A DNA stretch of 64,000 nucleotides from Naganishia liquefaciens (GCA_013423385.1 BLZA01000002.1:62001-126000); one strand, 5' to 3'; shown: positions 21,431-34,194, counted from the stretch's first letter. The notes: a model not told the origin generated them from the sequence alone. Numbers and translations: made by a program.

Positions 21431-24397
21431 ATGGACACCCCACGCAGGACACCCCGTCCCGCCAGCATCACATTCGTACGTCCCTCAGTGCCCCCGATGA
21501 CGGACTCGCGCTAACCCCCCACCCCCCCACAGCTCGGAACATGTAGCGGTACGCACCGCACTGGCGGCTCTCTCGGGATCATTCCCACCGCTAAACCCCC
21601 CCGTTTCCAGGCGGCGGCCCCATCATATCCCGAAACTGTTCCTCCCTCGCGCTCAACATCGAAAGCAATCTATGGCGTGCGTCCCCCCCCCCCCCCCCCC
21701 CCCCCCCTCTCCTCAACCATCCTGCTAACCCACCGCCCCCGCCCCTCCACCGCTCCTCCCCTCCATCCAGTATTCGACTGCGCCGAGGGAACCCAAAAGC
21801 GTCTGCAAGAATCAAAACTGAAAATGGGTCGGATCACCCGCGTATTCATCACGCATATGCATGGTGCGCGCTCTTTCCTCCCTCCCTCCCTCTCTAAAAA
21901 TGCGTGCTGATTTCTCGCTCGCAGCGGACCATGTGATGGGTCTTGTGCCGTTGCTGGGGACGGTGATGACAGGGGTGACGACGTCTCCCGAGGAGATTGA
22001 ACGGCTGAGAAAGCTCGGCAGGGCAAAGCGGGTGAGTTTTGTTTTCTGGGCTTGATGGTGAGAGAGGGGGGGCGTTTGGTGGGTTCCTGGGTCGCGAGGA
22101 CGGACGCTATGGGGAGATGGTTTTGCGAATGGAACGGTGAGGGGATACACGCCGGAAGAAGTACCCTCTTGCGAGCGCCAGGTTCTCGGTGGAATGCACA
22201 TCCCTTGCGGGTACGTTCCTCGGCGTTGTTGCAGACGCCCGGAATCCTCGAGCGGGCAATTCGCGCCGATGCAGGGGCCAATGAGAGCATGCGCGTCGTC
22301 CGGCCGCGTGACGATGGGAGACTATTGCTTTTCATGTTTCTGCGCACGGTGTCTTGGACGGCTCGATGAGGATGATCGTCGGAAGGCAATCGACCGGCTT
22401 GGAGTCGGTTCTATGCGCATGACAGGCGTATGGAAGATGAGGGCGCACTGCAGCGAGACCCAGCGCGGTAAAACACGAACTACTTCCGGCCTTGACTAAC
22501 TTCTCGCCTCGCGCGCGCACGCGCCCCTTCCCAGGCCAAACTCCACATCTACGGTCCCCCCGGTCTCCGTCTCCTCCTCCGCCAAACACTCGGCCTCACC
22601 GCCCTCTCCCTCTCCTCGACGTACGCCGTCCACGAGCTCATCCCATACGATGACCGAACGCGCACGCACGCGCGTCCGAGCTGCGGCTGTGATGTTCCCG
22701 CCGAGGGAGCCGCCGCGCCAGGCGAGGGCCTCCATGTGAATGAGGCGCCCGGCATGGACGTGCTAGCGGATGAGGATGGATGCTGGCGGGACTTGTTGAC
22801 GCGGTGTGAGGCTACGGCGGAAGAAGATGGCGTGGATGATGAGGACAAGGCGGACGGGGACGAGGAGCCGTCGACGACGACGGATGAGCCGAGAAAGCCT
22901 GCGAGGCGGAGACGCGGCAAGCGTGAGCCGACGTGGCGGGTCGATGCGGGACCGATCGATCATCGGAGTGAGTGGTCATCCGGGTTTTTCATCCCCGGGC
23001 CCCAACTTTTGGCTAATCGCCGCGAGCGCGGACAGTTCTCAGCCTCGGATTCGTCGTTACCGAGCCGCCATCTTATCTGCCGCTCGACACGGCAGCGCTG
23101 TTGCCCCTACTGGAAGCCGAACGCGAAGCCCTCGCCCAGCTGCCGCCCGACCAAGGCGGCCCGATCGTCAACCCGCGCGCGGTCCTATCCCTCCTGACGT
23201 CGCGCAAACAGCCTTTTACCCTCCCCTCCGGAACCATCCTCGCGCCGCCCGCGCCGGATCCGGAACCGCGGCGCAAGATCGTCATCATGGGCGACTGCTC
23301 GGGCGTGTCCAACGAGGCATTCATCGAGCTCGCTCGTGGCCCGAGTATGCTCGTGCATGAATGCACCAATGCGTGGATTGACCCCGTCATTGACAAGGGC
23401 GACAAGGGCAAACGTGTGCGTACGGCCGAGCTGGACAAGACGTTGATTGCCGGTGGGAAGCGGCCGGCACCGGGTACGCCCGGCGAGCCTGGCGAGGCCG
23501 AGCCCGCCGAGGGCGTGGATTTCATCAAGATGGAGCAGGAGCGCGTACGCAAGATTCTCGCGGCGAAAGCGGTCGTCGAGCAAAAAGCACGGTCGAGGGG
23601 TCATTCGACGCCGGATATGGTCGGGGCGTTTGCGCGCCAGGTACAAGCGAGGCGGGTCACGTTGAATCATTTTTCGGCCATGTGAGTATCCAATAAGTGC
23701 AACGGATTCTCATTGCCGCCGTGCGCTCGTTTGCTGATATGCGCGGTATAGGTTCCCGTCGCCGCATTATGCAACCGACACGCCGTTCCCTTCCCTCTTG
23801 ATGGAAACCAACCATCATTCCCCAGGCCGTCCCCTACCGCCGATTGCCATCTCGGAACTGCACCGTCGCGTCCTCATGTCCTTTATCGAGTCCCAAACGA
23901 CCGATACATGGCACCCCGTCGGCGGTGTCCGTGCCTCGGCCGCCCGCGACCTCATGACGTATGATATCCCGGCTCACGAACTAACCGACGCGGAACTCGA
24001 GGTAATCATCCAGCGTACGGAAGAGGCCGATCGGTTCCAGGACTTGTGGCGGCACGAGGGCGCGACGGGGATCACGCGCGTGTTTGGCATCCGGATCGCC
24101 GGGCTCGACAAAGCGATCAGCGGGATTGGGTATGCGCATCAACGGCAGGAAGAGGACAAGGAGACGTCGAGGGCGAGTAGTACGGTCGAGCCCGAGGTGG
24201 AGACGTCGAGCGCCGCGGGGGATAAGGCTGTCGGGCGGGGCGGCGGCAGTCGTGCGGCTGGGCGAGGACGCGGCGGCGGCGGGCATCGTAAAAAGCCCAG
24301 TACGGCGAGCGCCACGGGCGCTCAGCCACGCGGCGAGGGCCCGCCTCCGTCGAGAGGGCGACGTGGTCATGCGCGGATGAAGAGCAATGCGCAGTAG
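21431..24397 (+). CDS. RNase Z (tRNA 3'-processing endonuclease), metallo-beta-lactamase fold
   Basis: Eight exons (21431-21475, 21533-21548, 21611-21676, 21771-21863, 21925-22031, 22535-22967, 23036-23681, 23752-24397) give 683 residues. RNase Z cuts the 3' trailer from pre-tRNA. Motifs: LGTCSGGGPIISRNCSS near the N-terminus, FDCAEGTQKRL, the zinc-binding THMHADHVMGLVPLLG, LHIYGPPGLRLLLRQ, the distal metal motifs VIMGDCSG and LVHECTNA, and LNHFSAMFPSPHY, which corresponds to HFSxRY. One metallo-beta-lactamase domain, so a short-type enzyme, but lengthened by an acidic insert (about residues 180-255) and a C-terminal Arg/Gly-rich tail (AAGRGRGGGGHRKK). The first exons are tiny (45 and 16 bp). 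The 503-bp fifth intron is long for this region and could hide an exon. Confidence 0.8.
21683..21707 (+). repeat. 25-nt poly-C tract in an RNase Z intron
   Basis: An uninterrupted run of 25 C, starting 6 bases after the donor GT of intron 3 of the RNase Z gene. A homopolymer this long is prone to slippage and to length errors in sequencing. Confidence 0.95.
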
Positions 24398-24628
24398 GAG
24401 GCACGCTTGTAATCATGGACAAAATTGCATTCGGGTACTTGGTATAGAATCTGCAGGGGTATGATGGCGGCGCGCAGCAAACGCATTGGAGACCTGATTT
24501 CTAGGCAAGAGGCCTTGAGCCCTGTGGGTCGTCTGGCTCAAGCAGGAATACACATGCTCCATGCTATATGAGGGTATGATATGAGAACCCATGCGAATCC
24601 CCACGCTTCCGCTGGATTTGGCACGTTG

Positions 24629-25608
24629 TTATCCGTAAATATCGGACGCGGCAGACGTTGCCCCCGCGATAGACGATCCGCCAAACAGGCCCTGCCAACT
24701 CGGCGGCTGGACAAGCGTCACCTGTTTTTCCGCTGTCAAAGGATCAGTCTCAAGTTGCGCCGAATGCGCGCGCACGGGCGACTCACGAATCCCGAGAAGG
24801 TACGTCACCACGCCCGCGTACCGTACCGCATCGTCTCGATTATCCGCCTCGGTGCACCAGTACGCGAGCGATGCATGCGGCGGGACCGGGCCCGGTGTGT
24901 CTTGCATCGTCGCCAGGAGACGTCGTGTCAGGCCCGCACATGGCAGGAAGGGAGGGTACGTGCTGCTCGGCGCCGGCGGGACGTAACGCGGTATTTGGCC
25001 GAGTCGGTCTGCGAGTGGAGACTCATCTAGCGGCTTTGGTGGATGGATGACTTGCAAGGGTGTGTAGAGATGGTCTTCTATTGTTGCGGCGGCGGAATCG
25101 AGGGATGTGAGGATGAGGACGGCTGAGAATGGGTGGGAAGTTATGAATTGGACGATGAGGTCGACGTGGTCTTGTTTGCGCGACTAGGACTTTTTGAGCA
25201 CCTGCTCAGCAGTCCGGGATGCTGGGGGACCTACCGTCAGTGTTGGTGCTCGCTGTTGCAAAAAGACAAAAGACGAGCCTTCCCTCCCGAATACTACGAG
25301 ATTCTCAGCCGAGCTATACGAGAACCGGTCAGCCCGCAACTCACCCTCGATTCCACCCGTCACGATACCCCCCTCCTCGCCCTCTGCTTCACCGACCATG
25401 GGAACGACCATGCCTTCATCGCGAAGCTTGCCTATGCGTCTGAGGCCGAGGGAGTGGACGAGCACATCGACGGTCAGTTGCGGCAGCGATGCCTGCGAGA
25501 CGGAGGGCTGGATGGGTTGTGAGCGCGGTTCAGCCGAGGGAGATGCGCACGTACGATGACAAGGATGGCGTCCTGGAATAGGGATGTAGTACCGGTGTAG
25601 ATGGACAT
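24629..25608 (-). CDS. ADD66: proteasome assembly chaperone 2 (PAC2/Add66 family)
   Basis: Four exons (25608-25555, 25492-25235, 25183-24787, 24732-24629) give 270 residues. PAC2 with PAC1 helps assemble the proteasome alpha ring in the cytosol. The match is the PAC2 core: ASLPQLTVDVLVHSLGLRR, IGKLRDEGMVVPMVG, a two-residue-spaced GIEGELRADRFSYSS strand, LVVFGREGSSFVFLQQRAP, and DHVDLIVQFITSHPFSAVLIL. The third exon uses the CCTAG acceptor, which keeps the frame and gives TSRKQDHVDL. The final intron is 54 bp with no stop, so it can be read through. Convergent with RNase Z, 231 bp apart. Identity is by family pattern; sequence of these chaperones diverges fast. Confidence 0.7.
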
Positions 25609-26021
25609 GGCGAACGATGGATAACTGAGGGATGAGATGGAACAAGAGGGGGCAGATGAGATGAACAATTCAACTGCCAGTCGAGGGCGCTTCGTCACCG
25701 GCGGCCGGAATCGCGCGAGTTGTACCTGGGTAGTGTACTGCAAGTCGCCACCTTGAGAATATCTCGCAACGAGGTTCATCGGCCTGTCGTCGAGTCAAAG
25801 CACTACGCCGGGGAGTAACCATCGGACCACTAGTCTCAGGGCAGAAAGCAAAAGTAGCCAGTTGAAAAGAAAATAACGCAACGGAATCCGCTAACATGAG
25901 TCACGTCCGGATCCAACCTGGTAACTCGAGTATCCCAAACTCGAGTCCAACTAATTCGATGCCAACTTGACTATCTGGTCGCCAGCATAGCAATCAGTTA
26001 TGGACGTACCATCCAGACTTC

Positions 26022-26028
26022 TATATAT
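26022..26028 (+). promoter_or_regulatory. TATA box candidate
   Basis: TATATAT 128-134 bases upstream of the ATG at 26156, in the divergent spacer between ADD66 and the next gene. Confidence 0.4.
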
Positions 26029-26155
26029 GACCAAGATGCAGTACTCGACGAAACCCAAAAGTCTTCGCATCCACCACCACCAAAACACTCGTCGACTCCA
26101 CCGCGACCGAGTATCACCTTGATCATCACCTATACACTCACGCATTCTTCACACC

Positions 26156-26881
26156 ATGCTCTCCCTCCAAACCATTCCTTTCCCAGCGCCTGTTCCCTCT
26201 CAAGACGAATGGGATAGCCGGCGCAACGCCACAGACCACCGTACCTTCCGTACGCTCGATGCGCCCGTCGCGGCATGGCGACGTACACAGGCGTTTGAGC
26301 GCTTCCTCATCGCGCATCCACCTCGAGAGCCGGAGTTTGATATCGAAAGGCTGCCGTTGTATGGGAGGCTTTGGGGGGTCCGTCCAGTCCAGTCATCGAC
26401 GGATGGGCCGGCCGAGGCGACGCTCGTGCAGCATTTGAGGGAGTTGCGAGTAGATGAGGCGGTATGTGTATGTATGTGATGACGGTCTTCATCTTGTCGC
26501 TAACTATACCGTCTCACTTAGATGGCGACGAACCGACCTGTCGTGCTCTCATTACAGGTTCATGGTGACGCTCGCATTTCCGGAGAATTCAAGGCGTCTT
26601 CCACGGCTAAGCCAACCCACCTCGCCCCATCATCCGACATCTCCCGCTCTTCATCCTTCACACCAACCAAAACCCCCAATCTCCTCCCGCCCGACACTCC
26701 CCGCCTCGATGCTGCCCAAGAGGCCGAGCTCGACATCACCCTCGTGGCCCCAACTCCCACGAATTCTCCCGTTCTCCGTGCCCAGGCGCCCGTCTTTACG
26801 CCCAGGACGGCAATGGAAGTCACACGCGGATCTACCTTGAGTGGGTTGAACGACGACCTCGAGCGCCGCGACGTGCACTGA
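26156..26881 (+). CDS. protein of unknown function, 221 residues
   Basis: Two exons (26156-26461, 26522-26881) joined across an intron with donor GTATGT. The N-terminal 100 residues look folded and polar (DEWDSRRNATDHRTFRTLD, then FERFLIAHPP and LPLYGRLWGVRP). The second exon is Ser/Thr/Pro-rich and probably disordered (PTKTPNLLPPDTPRL). No signal peptide, membrane segment or known motif. The start is the first ATG, 134 bases after a TATA-like element. Convergent with the Ser/Pro-rich gene at 27277. I do not recognise the family. Confidence 0.55.
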
Positions 26882-27276
26882 TAGGCGCCCTTGACAGGAC
26901 GTAGTAACGCCATCAAACGTGGGTCTCGCCACATGTGGCACTTGGAGAGGCTGCCAGAGTACCTGGACGAGGAGTGATGCGGGACCGGGTAGCAGTCGGG
27001 GCTTGTAAACCTTTGGAACACATGCGATCAATAAAATATGCGTAGCTACATCATCTATACAAGCGACTTGAACTTTCTTTTGCCTCTTCCTACTAAAAGG
27101 GTCGAGGGCGATATAGGATTCCTGGATACAGAGAAGAGGTACATGGCGGTTCACGGCTATGCTATGCGTGTATTAGGCACCGGGAATAATGACAGTACGT
27201 TGAAGGGTCGATACATGGAATACGGAGCGAATTCGAAGTGGGGGAAACAAAATTGTTCTCGAGTGCAGGCCTTTCT

Positions 27277-29325
27277 TTAGAACATGCCGTTCTCGTCAAA
27301 CGGCGAGGCGAGGCCGGAATCCAAAGGCGTGCCCTTGGCACCGGGCATCGGCAACGTTAGCCCAAACGCAAGCTTTTGGCGTTTCGCCGTCGGTCGGCTT
27401 GGGCTCTCGAGTGGCGCAGGGGTGGTGGTGGTGGTGATGGTGGTCGAGGGCGCCGGGGTATGGTTCATGAATTGGGCAAACGCCGAGGGTGACTTGTGCG
27501 CAGCGGTCGAGCTGCGTGCACGGACGAGGCCTGGACGCGCGCTGCCCATGTGGGTCGGGCGCGGTGTCAGATCCTGGTCGGCCGTCGGGACCAGGCCAAG
27601 TTGGAATTTCGGCGACGTCGGGGCGGAAAAGGAGAGCGGACCGCCGAGGACGGATGGCTCGAGCTCGGATGATCCCGAGTCTGTGCGCATGTGGACCATT
27701 GGCGAGGGGCTTGTCTTGGTGAGCATGATTGCCGGCAAGCCGTGGTCCGGCGTTGCGGGGATCGTATCCGCGTCCATGGAAACGTCATTGGCGTCCGAGC
27801 CAAAGATGCTCGAGGGCGGCGAAACGAGGGAGTAGTGCTGGCCAAACGACTTGCCAAACAAATCTTGATCCGTCTCGGTGGCCTGCGGAGTTGTCGTATC
27901 CAACGGCGCATGGCTCGACTGGGCGTCAAAAACGATGCTCGGCGTCTCACACGCTTGGTCGACAAACGCCGCGTCAGAGGAGAGGGAGAGACAATTGTTG
28001 AAATCGTCGGCGGTGAAACTCTGCCCGCGGTGCAACAGGCTCGACTTGCGCTGCATTCCCGAAGGACGAACTGCAAGGCATCAGCACAAGCTTTTTCCGC
28101 ATTCCAAGGGACCCCGACATACCTGGTCGCGCCTCGCTCGACGCCTTGGTTGACCGCTGCAACGAACTCGAAAGCCTCAGCGCCTTGCCAGTCGTCCGTT
28201 CCGGCTCCTCAACCTCAAGGTCCAACCCAATACTCGGCGGAAACTCGAGAAACGTCTCGCTGCCGTGCCGCTGCATGGCCATTCCGCCGCCCGGGCGTTT
28301 CAAGATCCGGCCCGAAGGTGTCTCGGCGACGGGTGCGCGCGGAGTCGATGGCGCCCCGTTTTGCGTTGGTAAAGGCGTGGCCAGACCGTCAATCAACGCC
28401 GGGGGGAAATCAATCGGTCCATCATCTTCCGTCACACCGGGCGTGTCATCGGTCGGCGACGAAATGACACGTTCCTTGAATCGATCCTCGCGTACATAGC
28501 CCAACGCTTCCCTCCTTGCAATCTCATAAAGCTTGCGTCTCGTGGCACGCCAAGTGTGCTTCCATGGGATGCCAGATGCTGAATGCGTCCGACGGTGCTT
28601 GGACGATCGTTTGGCCGCGGAAAGGCTTGGCACGGAGACAGAGGATGTCATTCCGGTTCTTTTCACGTCAAGGAGAGCAAGAGCGTTGCCGCCTTGCGGT
28701 GTCGGTGGAGAATGGAAACGGATGATTTGCGATGTGATATCGTCGAGTGCTGATGAAGGCGGGAGCGTGCCGGGTGGGTATGGCGTCGCGAGGGGATGAA
28801 GCGGGTTATCGAGGAACTGCAGGACAATCAGCAGGGGTTTCTTGACGCTTGTCTCGATCAACTCACACTTAACAAGATCCCTTCCTCTCGATCATCCCAC
28901 TCCAAACCATCATCTTCCTCCACTTCACTGGCCACGCTCCACCCACTCGCCAATCGTTTCCCCTGCCTCGCCTCGCGCGGCTCATGCTCGGCCGTAACGG
29001 TCCCGCTCGACCCAGCCGAGGAAACCGTACACGACGAATCCGTACGCGGGATGCACGTGGGGGGAAAGTCAAACGTGAATGGTCGTTCGTGCGTTGGCGT
29101 CGGGGTAATCATCATTGGCCAGTACTGACGGGGCGCGTTTTCCGTCAGCAAAGGCCTTACGGGTGGACGAAAAAGGGGGGGGGGAGGAGGAGAACATACC
29201 TTTTCGAGCGCGAGAGGTGTACCGGGAAGAGGCGTGTGCGGGAGGGATGCACCACCGAGGCCGTTATCGCTGTACGATGGCGTGCTCGTACCGGACGATG
29301 TAGAAGGAAACGTGAACGCGGGCAT
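27277..29325 (-). CDS. large Ser/Pro-rich disordered protein, unknown function
   Basis: Four exons, joined at about 29201/29128, 28866/28807 and 28122/28070, encode some 590 residues. Almost the whole protein is low-complexity Ser/Thr/Pro with many SP and TP dipeptides (GTPLALEK, PMMITPTPTHERPF, TPSGRILKRPGG). A short, possibly helical basic segment stands out: WRATRRKLYEIARREALGYV. Other islands are SSLLHRGQSFTADDF and AKRQKLAFGLTLP, the last with a basic KRQK cluster that could be a nuclear signal. The density of SP/TP sites would suit a cyclin-dependent kinase or MAPK substrate; that is inference. An upstream first exon cannot be excluded, as the ATG at 29325 has no strong context. Confidence 0.55.
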
Positions 29326-30621
29326 GTCGAGCGTCGAACTGGGTTGTTATCAAAGGAGCGTCAGGACGCGTTTCGGAGGGGGGAGGAAAGGATAGAGGGT
29401 ACTGACTACTGTTGAGGCATGCGTAGCGCCGGGAGAACGGGTCGTTGAGTATTGGGTTGCATCGCTGCGAGCGTTGTCGGTGGTCTTCTTTGAGGCTCGT
29501 CCGTATGTAAGATTCGACGCGCAGCCGTGGCAAAAAGGATTCGATACGCGTCGTGCTCGGGTTCGGTCGTTGCAAGTAGATATTCCTCGTGGAATCGACG
29601 TGGCGGGACCCCTTGCGTACGGGATGTATGACCACGGGTATATGAAGGGAGGACTCTTGACTTGGCTTTGGGGCGAGAGGAGAGTCGAGAGGGTATAGTG
29701 AATGCGACGACGCTTCAGTCGAGCACCCGAGGGGGCGACGCGTTTCGGTTCTGGGAATGGGGTCCTGTCCACTGTCAAGCGGGGAAAGCGGGGAGGGGGC
29801 ATATCATGGGCATCAAGGTGAGCTATTAAATGAACCGAGGACGCGCTTTTGAGGGGGATAAGTGCGTTTTGTCGCTTTAAACTTGATCTTTTCATTCTGA
29901 TATGCACCTTTTTCCACTCCTTTTTGGGGTCCGCTATCGGTAACTTGTCCCTGGTCGTCCAATCCACCAAGAGCTTCCAAGGGTACCGCGACATCGGGCA
30001 ATTTATTGGAGCCATGTCCGAGCGCGTTTTTCCACCTTATTTAGCTTACTTTCCCAATGCAGGGCTTTTCTTCCAAACGTGTTTAGGCTTTCACATGACA
30101 GCGCAGAGGGTTTGCGGATCCAAGACGCTGCCAAGATTCGAGGAATGCGAGTGGGTACATACCGCTGTGGCGCCAGAGGTAACCGCTGGGACCTCTTCTG
30201 GGTTACATCTTGGGTTATTCGTCAGCTGTCAACCAGGTTGTCCGAGCGCAAGATTCGGCAGAGCCATAGATAGCGCTAACGTCGCAAGCTGATTGCATTG
30301 CAACATCAAGCACAAGACCCTGGCCTGCTTCCGTAGCCTTGTATTCCTGCGACAAATCTAGGCCATGCCAGTCATGGTCATGTACGTCCCAGAGGTCCTA
30401 GACACAAACGCCAATTCATAGGAATGCAATTCGAAAGCGTTCCCCAGCACGAGACCAGGTCCAATACATGTACACGCCCCTGGCTCTACCCACTTCCGCA
30501 GGATCCTCCGCGGATCTATACACAACGATCTGCTTCCCACGAAAGGTTCACAAGCTGTTCCAAACGAGCCTGGCACAGAGCCAAGCCTTCAGGGGACATG
30601 ATCTCATGCTATGCACTTCCG
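29326..30621. other. intergenic, no supported gene
   Basis: About 1.3 kb between the Ser/Pro-rich gene and the 3' end of MSH1. A 222-codon minus-strand open frame (29350-30015) lies just upstream of the Ser/Pro-rich gene; its composition is Arg/Pro-rich without motifs and it is more likely leader or promoter than a gene. Confidence 0.45.
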
Positions 30622-33600
30622 TTACCACACATTATTGTTCGTCTTGCCCTCGAGCGCTGTTAACATCCGCTGTACCGTATCCAGGAAAGACCTAGGCATC
30701 CGTGCCTGCTGCGCCGTTTTCTATTCCGCGCGTTAGCCGTACCCTTTCCCCATCCGAACTCAAGGGACGTACGATGGCGTGGGATTCTCTGTTGACGCCT
30801 TGTTTGAGTCGGTATGAATACGAGAACCGTCCGTCCTGGTCCCGGCGCTTGTCAGTGTCTGAATATCACAGCGCCGTTCGTGGGAGACTCACGGACTCAT
30901 CAAGGTCCGTATTCCAATACTCTACTCCGCGTTGTCTCTCCTCGCCCGCTTGCGACTCGGACTGCAAGATATCACATAGTTCGTGGTAGTGCGTCGCGAA
31001 CAATGTCCGGCAGCCAATGTACCGGAGGATATGGTCGAGGGTGGCGTACGCAATGGCGATGCCCGAGTTGTAGGTCGTCCCGCGTCCGATTCTGCAGAGA
31101 ATCAGCGACAGTGGTTCAAGTGCCAAAGCGACCTACTCGTCCATGATGACCAACGATTTGGACGTCGCATGCGCGAGAATGTAGGCCGTTCTTGATGGTC
31201 ATGCAAGGGTCAGCCGAATGCCAGGCAGATGAGCCGCTGCAACCCACTCGTGCATCTCGAGCATGAATGTGCTCATATCCATAAACAAATCATCCCTCGC
31301 GCCGACCCTACTGAACACGGCATCCACAACGCCCAACTTCGCCTCATCCGCTGGCACAAAGCTGCCCGATTGCGCGAGAATCGTCATGATCGCCGCCTGC
31401 CGCAGCACCGTCGATTTCCCGCCCATATTGGGACCCGTGATGATATGCACTGGCGCCGCGGGGCGGATGTGCAGGTCGTTGGGGATAAACGGCCGTGGCG
31501 AGGTTGGAGACGTCATGAGGCTGTACTCGACGGTCGGATGGCGCGCGTTCAACACCTCGAATGTCGGTCTGCCGAGATGTCAGGTTCACACGTGACATGC
31601 ACAGAGCGGAACGTACTCTTCCTGCATGACAGGCCGTACCCAGCGCAGTTCGTCGGCGACTTGTGCGAAACCGAGCGCAAGGTCCAGCTCGTCGAGAAGT
31701 TGGGCATTCACCAACAAATCATCCTGCCGTGCGAGGATCTACCGCTGCCGTCAGCGTTGCACACGCACCACTAGCATGACACCGTACCCGCTCACGAAGC
31801 TCGTCAAACGCCTCTTCCTGCGCGATCAACACCTGATCATGCAATCCCTGTATCTCCATCCCCAGTACCGTCCACGGCTGCTTTCGCGTTAGCGGCATGC
31901 GGCATTCTGGATAAGTGGGGCGCGAGAGACTCACGTTGAACAGGTACGTCTTGGCCGTCTTGCCCGAACGCACGGGGATGAATCGCTCATCCCGCTCGAC
32001 CAGTCCGGCGTTTGACTTTTTCAAAGGGACATGAACGTACAACCCGGGCGCAAGCGGACTATTCTTGAGCTCGAGCGCGGGCGTGTCTGGTTTCGTCAGC
32101 CAGGATGGCTCTGTCGGACAGCGATGAACGTACTGAACAACTTTTGTAGGGTTTCCTGCATTTCCTCTCGCCGTCGCTCTAGTATCTGGACCTGGGCATT
32201 CAACGCGTCGAGCGTGGGAGAGAACCTTTTTCTGACTGAGTCGATGGCGCTTCCCAACCCAACGCACTCACGAAGGCCTCAACCACCATACCCCTCCTTT
32301 TTCCTGCTCCGTCTCTTCTTGCTCCCCCTCTTCAACAGCCTCATCAAGAGCCGCCTCGGAAACCGCCCCATCCATCACCTCCACCAACCCAGACAGATCC
32401 CGATACCCTTGCAGAAAAGCCCTCAACCGCTCTGATCCCTGTCCACCTTGGCGCGCATCCACGTCAATCCGCTCCACAAGCCTCCGAATCCCCACCAACC
32501 GATCCCTCAAATCGATCAAGTCCCGCGCATTCGTGATTCCCGCGCCCGCTCCACCACGAACGCGTCTCCGGCGACCCGGAAGGCCATACCCGCTGGAAAA
32601 CCGCTGCACGATACGCGCCACCTCGCCGAGCGTTCCCCTCGTCTTTTCCAGCGCCGTCAGGCCCGCGCGCAAATCTTGCCTCAGTGCCGGCCGGTCGAGA
32701 AACGCCTGAACGAGCGCATGCCGATGCGTGATGGCCTTGATGCATGCGAATGGCTGGGTCAATGTCTGTACGAGGAGTCGCGTGCCCGAAGCGGTCAACG
32801 TGCGCTTGATCACCCCAACGAGGGTACCTTGACGGGACTGCTGGCCGCCGGCCCGTGTTGAGCGGAGTGCGTGGCGGACTTCAAGTCCCTGGAGGGTGGA
32901 TGCGTCGATGGCGAGGTGGGTGCGTTGAGTGATGGCGGTCGGTGCCAAGAGGATTGGCATGGCATCGAGGAGACAAGCCGAGAGGTGCGTGACGATCAGG
33001 GATGTTGGGCCCTTGTCGGTCGGGTCGACGTAGGAAAGGAAAATATCGGTGCCCTTGAGGAGCGCCTTGAGATGCGCAATGTGTGCGTCCGAGGGTTGTT
33101 GGTCCGCCATGACGGACTCGAGCGCCGCATCGAGAACAATCTCCACAGGCGCAAGCCTCGTCAACTCGTGCTCTAGCTCATCCGCCCGAATCCTCTTGCA
33201 CGACACGGCTCGATCCGTCGAAATATCGATATACGCCACATCTACGTCTTCTTGGTCAAATGTGATCCCCAACAGATACCGCGCCTCGGATGTACTCTGC
33301 CACGGCTCATTACACAGCGTCCCGGGCGTATACCGCCGACTGACATACCGCATCTTGGCTACACCCTTGACGGACGACTCGGCCTCTTCCACGACGACAA
33401 ACGATGTATTCTGCTCAATGAGCATGGCAAAATACTTGTCGCGCTGCGAGACGGGGAATCCTGCGAATGGGAATGCGCGTGATGAGGCGGTCGAGTCGAG
33501 GGACGACTTGGTTGTGAATTGTTTCGAGGTGAGACGGATGCCGAGCCCCGCGGCGACGCGGGGTGCTTGTGTAAAGTAGGACTATGCGACGCGGTGATTA

Positions 33601-34194
33601 GCATACAGAGAGTTGTTGGGACAAGTGGGACCTCACCTCGTAAAACATGCCGACGCGGGTCAAGATGATATCCCGATGATACCTGTGCATATTGAGAAAG
33701 ACCTCGCGCGCGAGCGGCGTTTGCGGGAAATCACCACGTGCAATGGCCGCTTGGTATGCTTGTTCTTCTAGTCCGTCGACAGCGGTGTCCAAATTCATAG
33801 CAGGTATCAATGGTGGCGAGCCATCGAGCGGTGCCGAGCTGGCGATGTCTGCGAGTCGACGTCGTGATTTGACTCCTTTCCGAGTCTCGGAAGTGTTTGA
33901 GCTGTCATCAAGCCCATCACGCGACCCATCCACCCCTGTCATCTTCGCCCTTCCACTCGTACCACCTTTACTGCCTCCCTTTCCGGCGCTCGTTATCAAC
34001 GGCCAAGCCGGCAGCGCAGGCACGGGCGTCCCATCCTCCGTCGTTGCGCGCGCCGGCAGATCCTTGAGACGGCGATTGGTCTTTTTCGGCAGCGGTTTTC
34101 TCGTCGGGACGGAGGATGTGGAGGCGAGGCGGAGCAGCCTTGAGGGAGGTGCTGTTGCTGTACGCAGAGTACGAATCATCCACGCTGCTCGCAT
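30622..34194 (-). CDS. MSH1: mitochondrial DNA mismatch repair protein Msh1 (MutS homologue)
   Basis: Eleven exons (34194-33637, 33581-32272, 32231-32134, 32086-31935, 31877-31788, 31723-31617, 31568-31248, 31190-31137, 31091-30893, 30835-30773, 30720-30622) give 1016 residues. The N-terminus is a strong mitochondrial presequence: Arg/Ser/Ala-rich, no acids (MIRTLRTATAPPSRLLRLAS). The MutS mismatch-binding domain has RVGMFYESYFTQAP and FPFAGFPVSQRDKYFAM, the Msh1-specific form. Next are connector, lever and clamp regions, then the ATPase: HIITGPNMGGKST (P-loop, about 817-825), MSTFMLEMHE, SLVIMDEIGRGTTYNSGIA (Walker B and signature), and FATHYHE. It ends with RESHAIKTAQQARMP. Msh1 acts in mitochondrial DNA maintenance. 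Head-to-head with VPS10, 234 bp between ATGs. One acceptor is an unusual ATCAAG. Confidence 0.9.

Noticed and set aside
29350-30015. 221-codon minus-strand open frame upstream of the Ser/Pro-rich gene
   Set aside because: Pro/Arg/Ser-rich with no domain; position and composition suit a leader or promoter.
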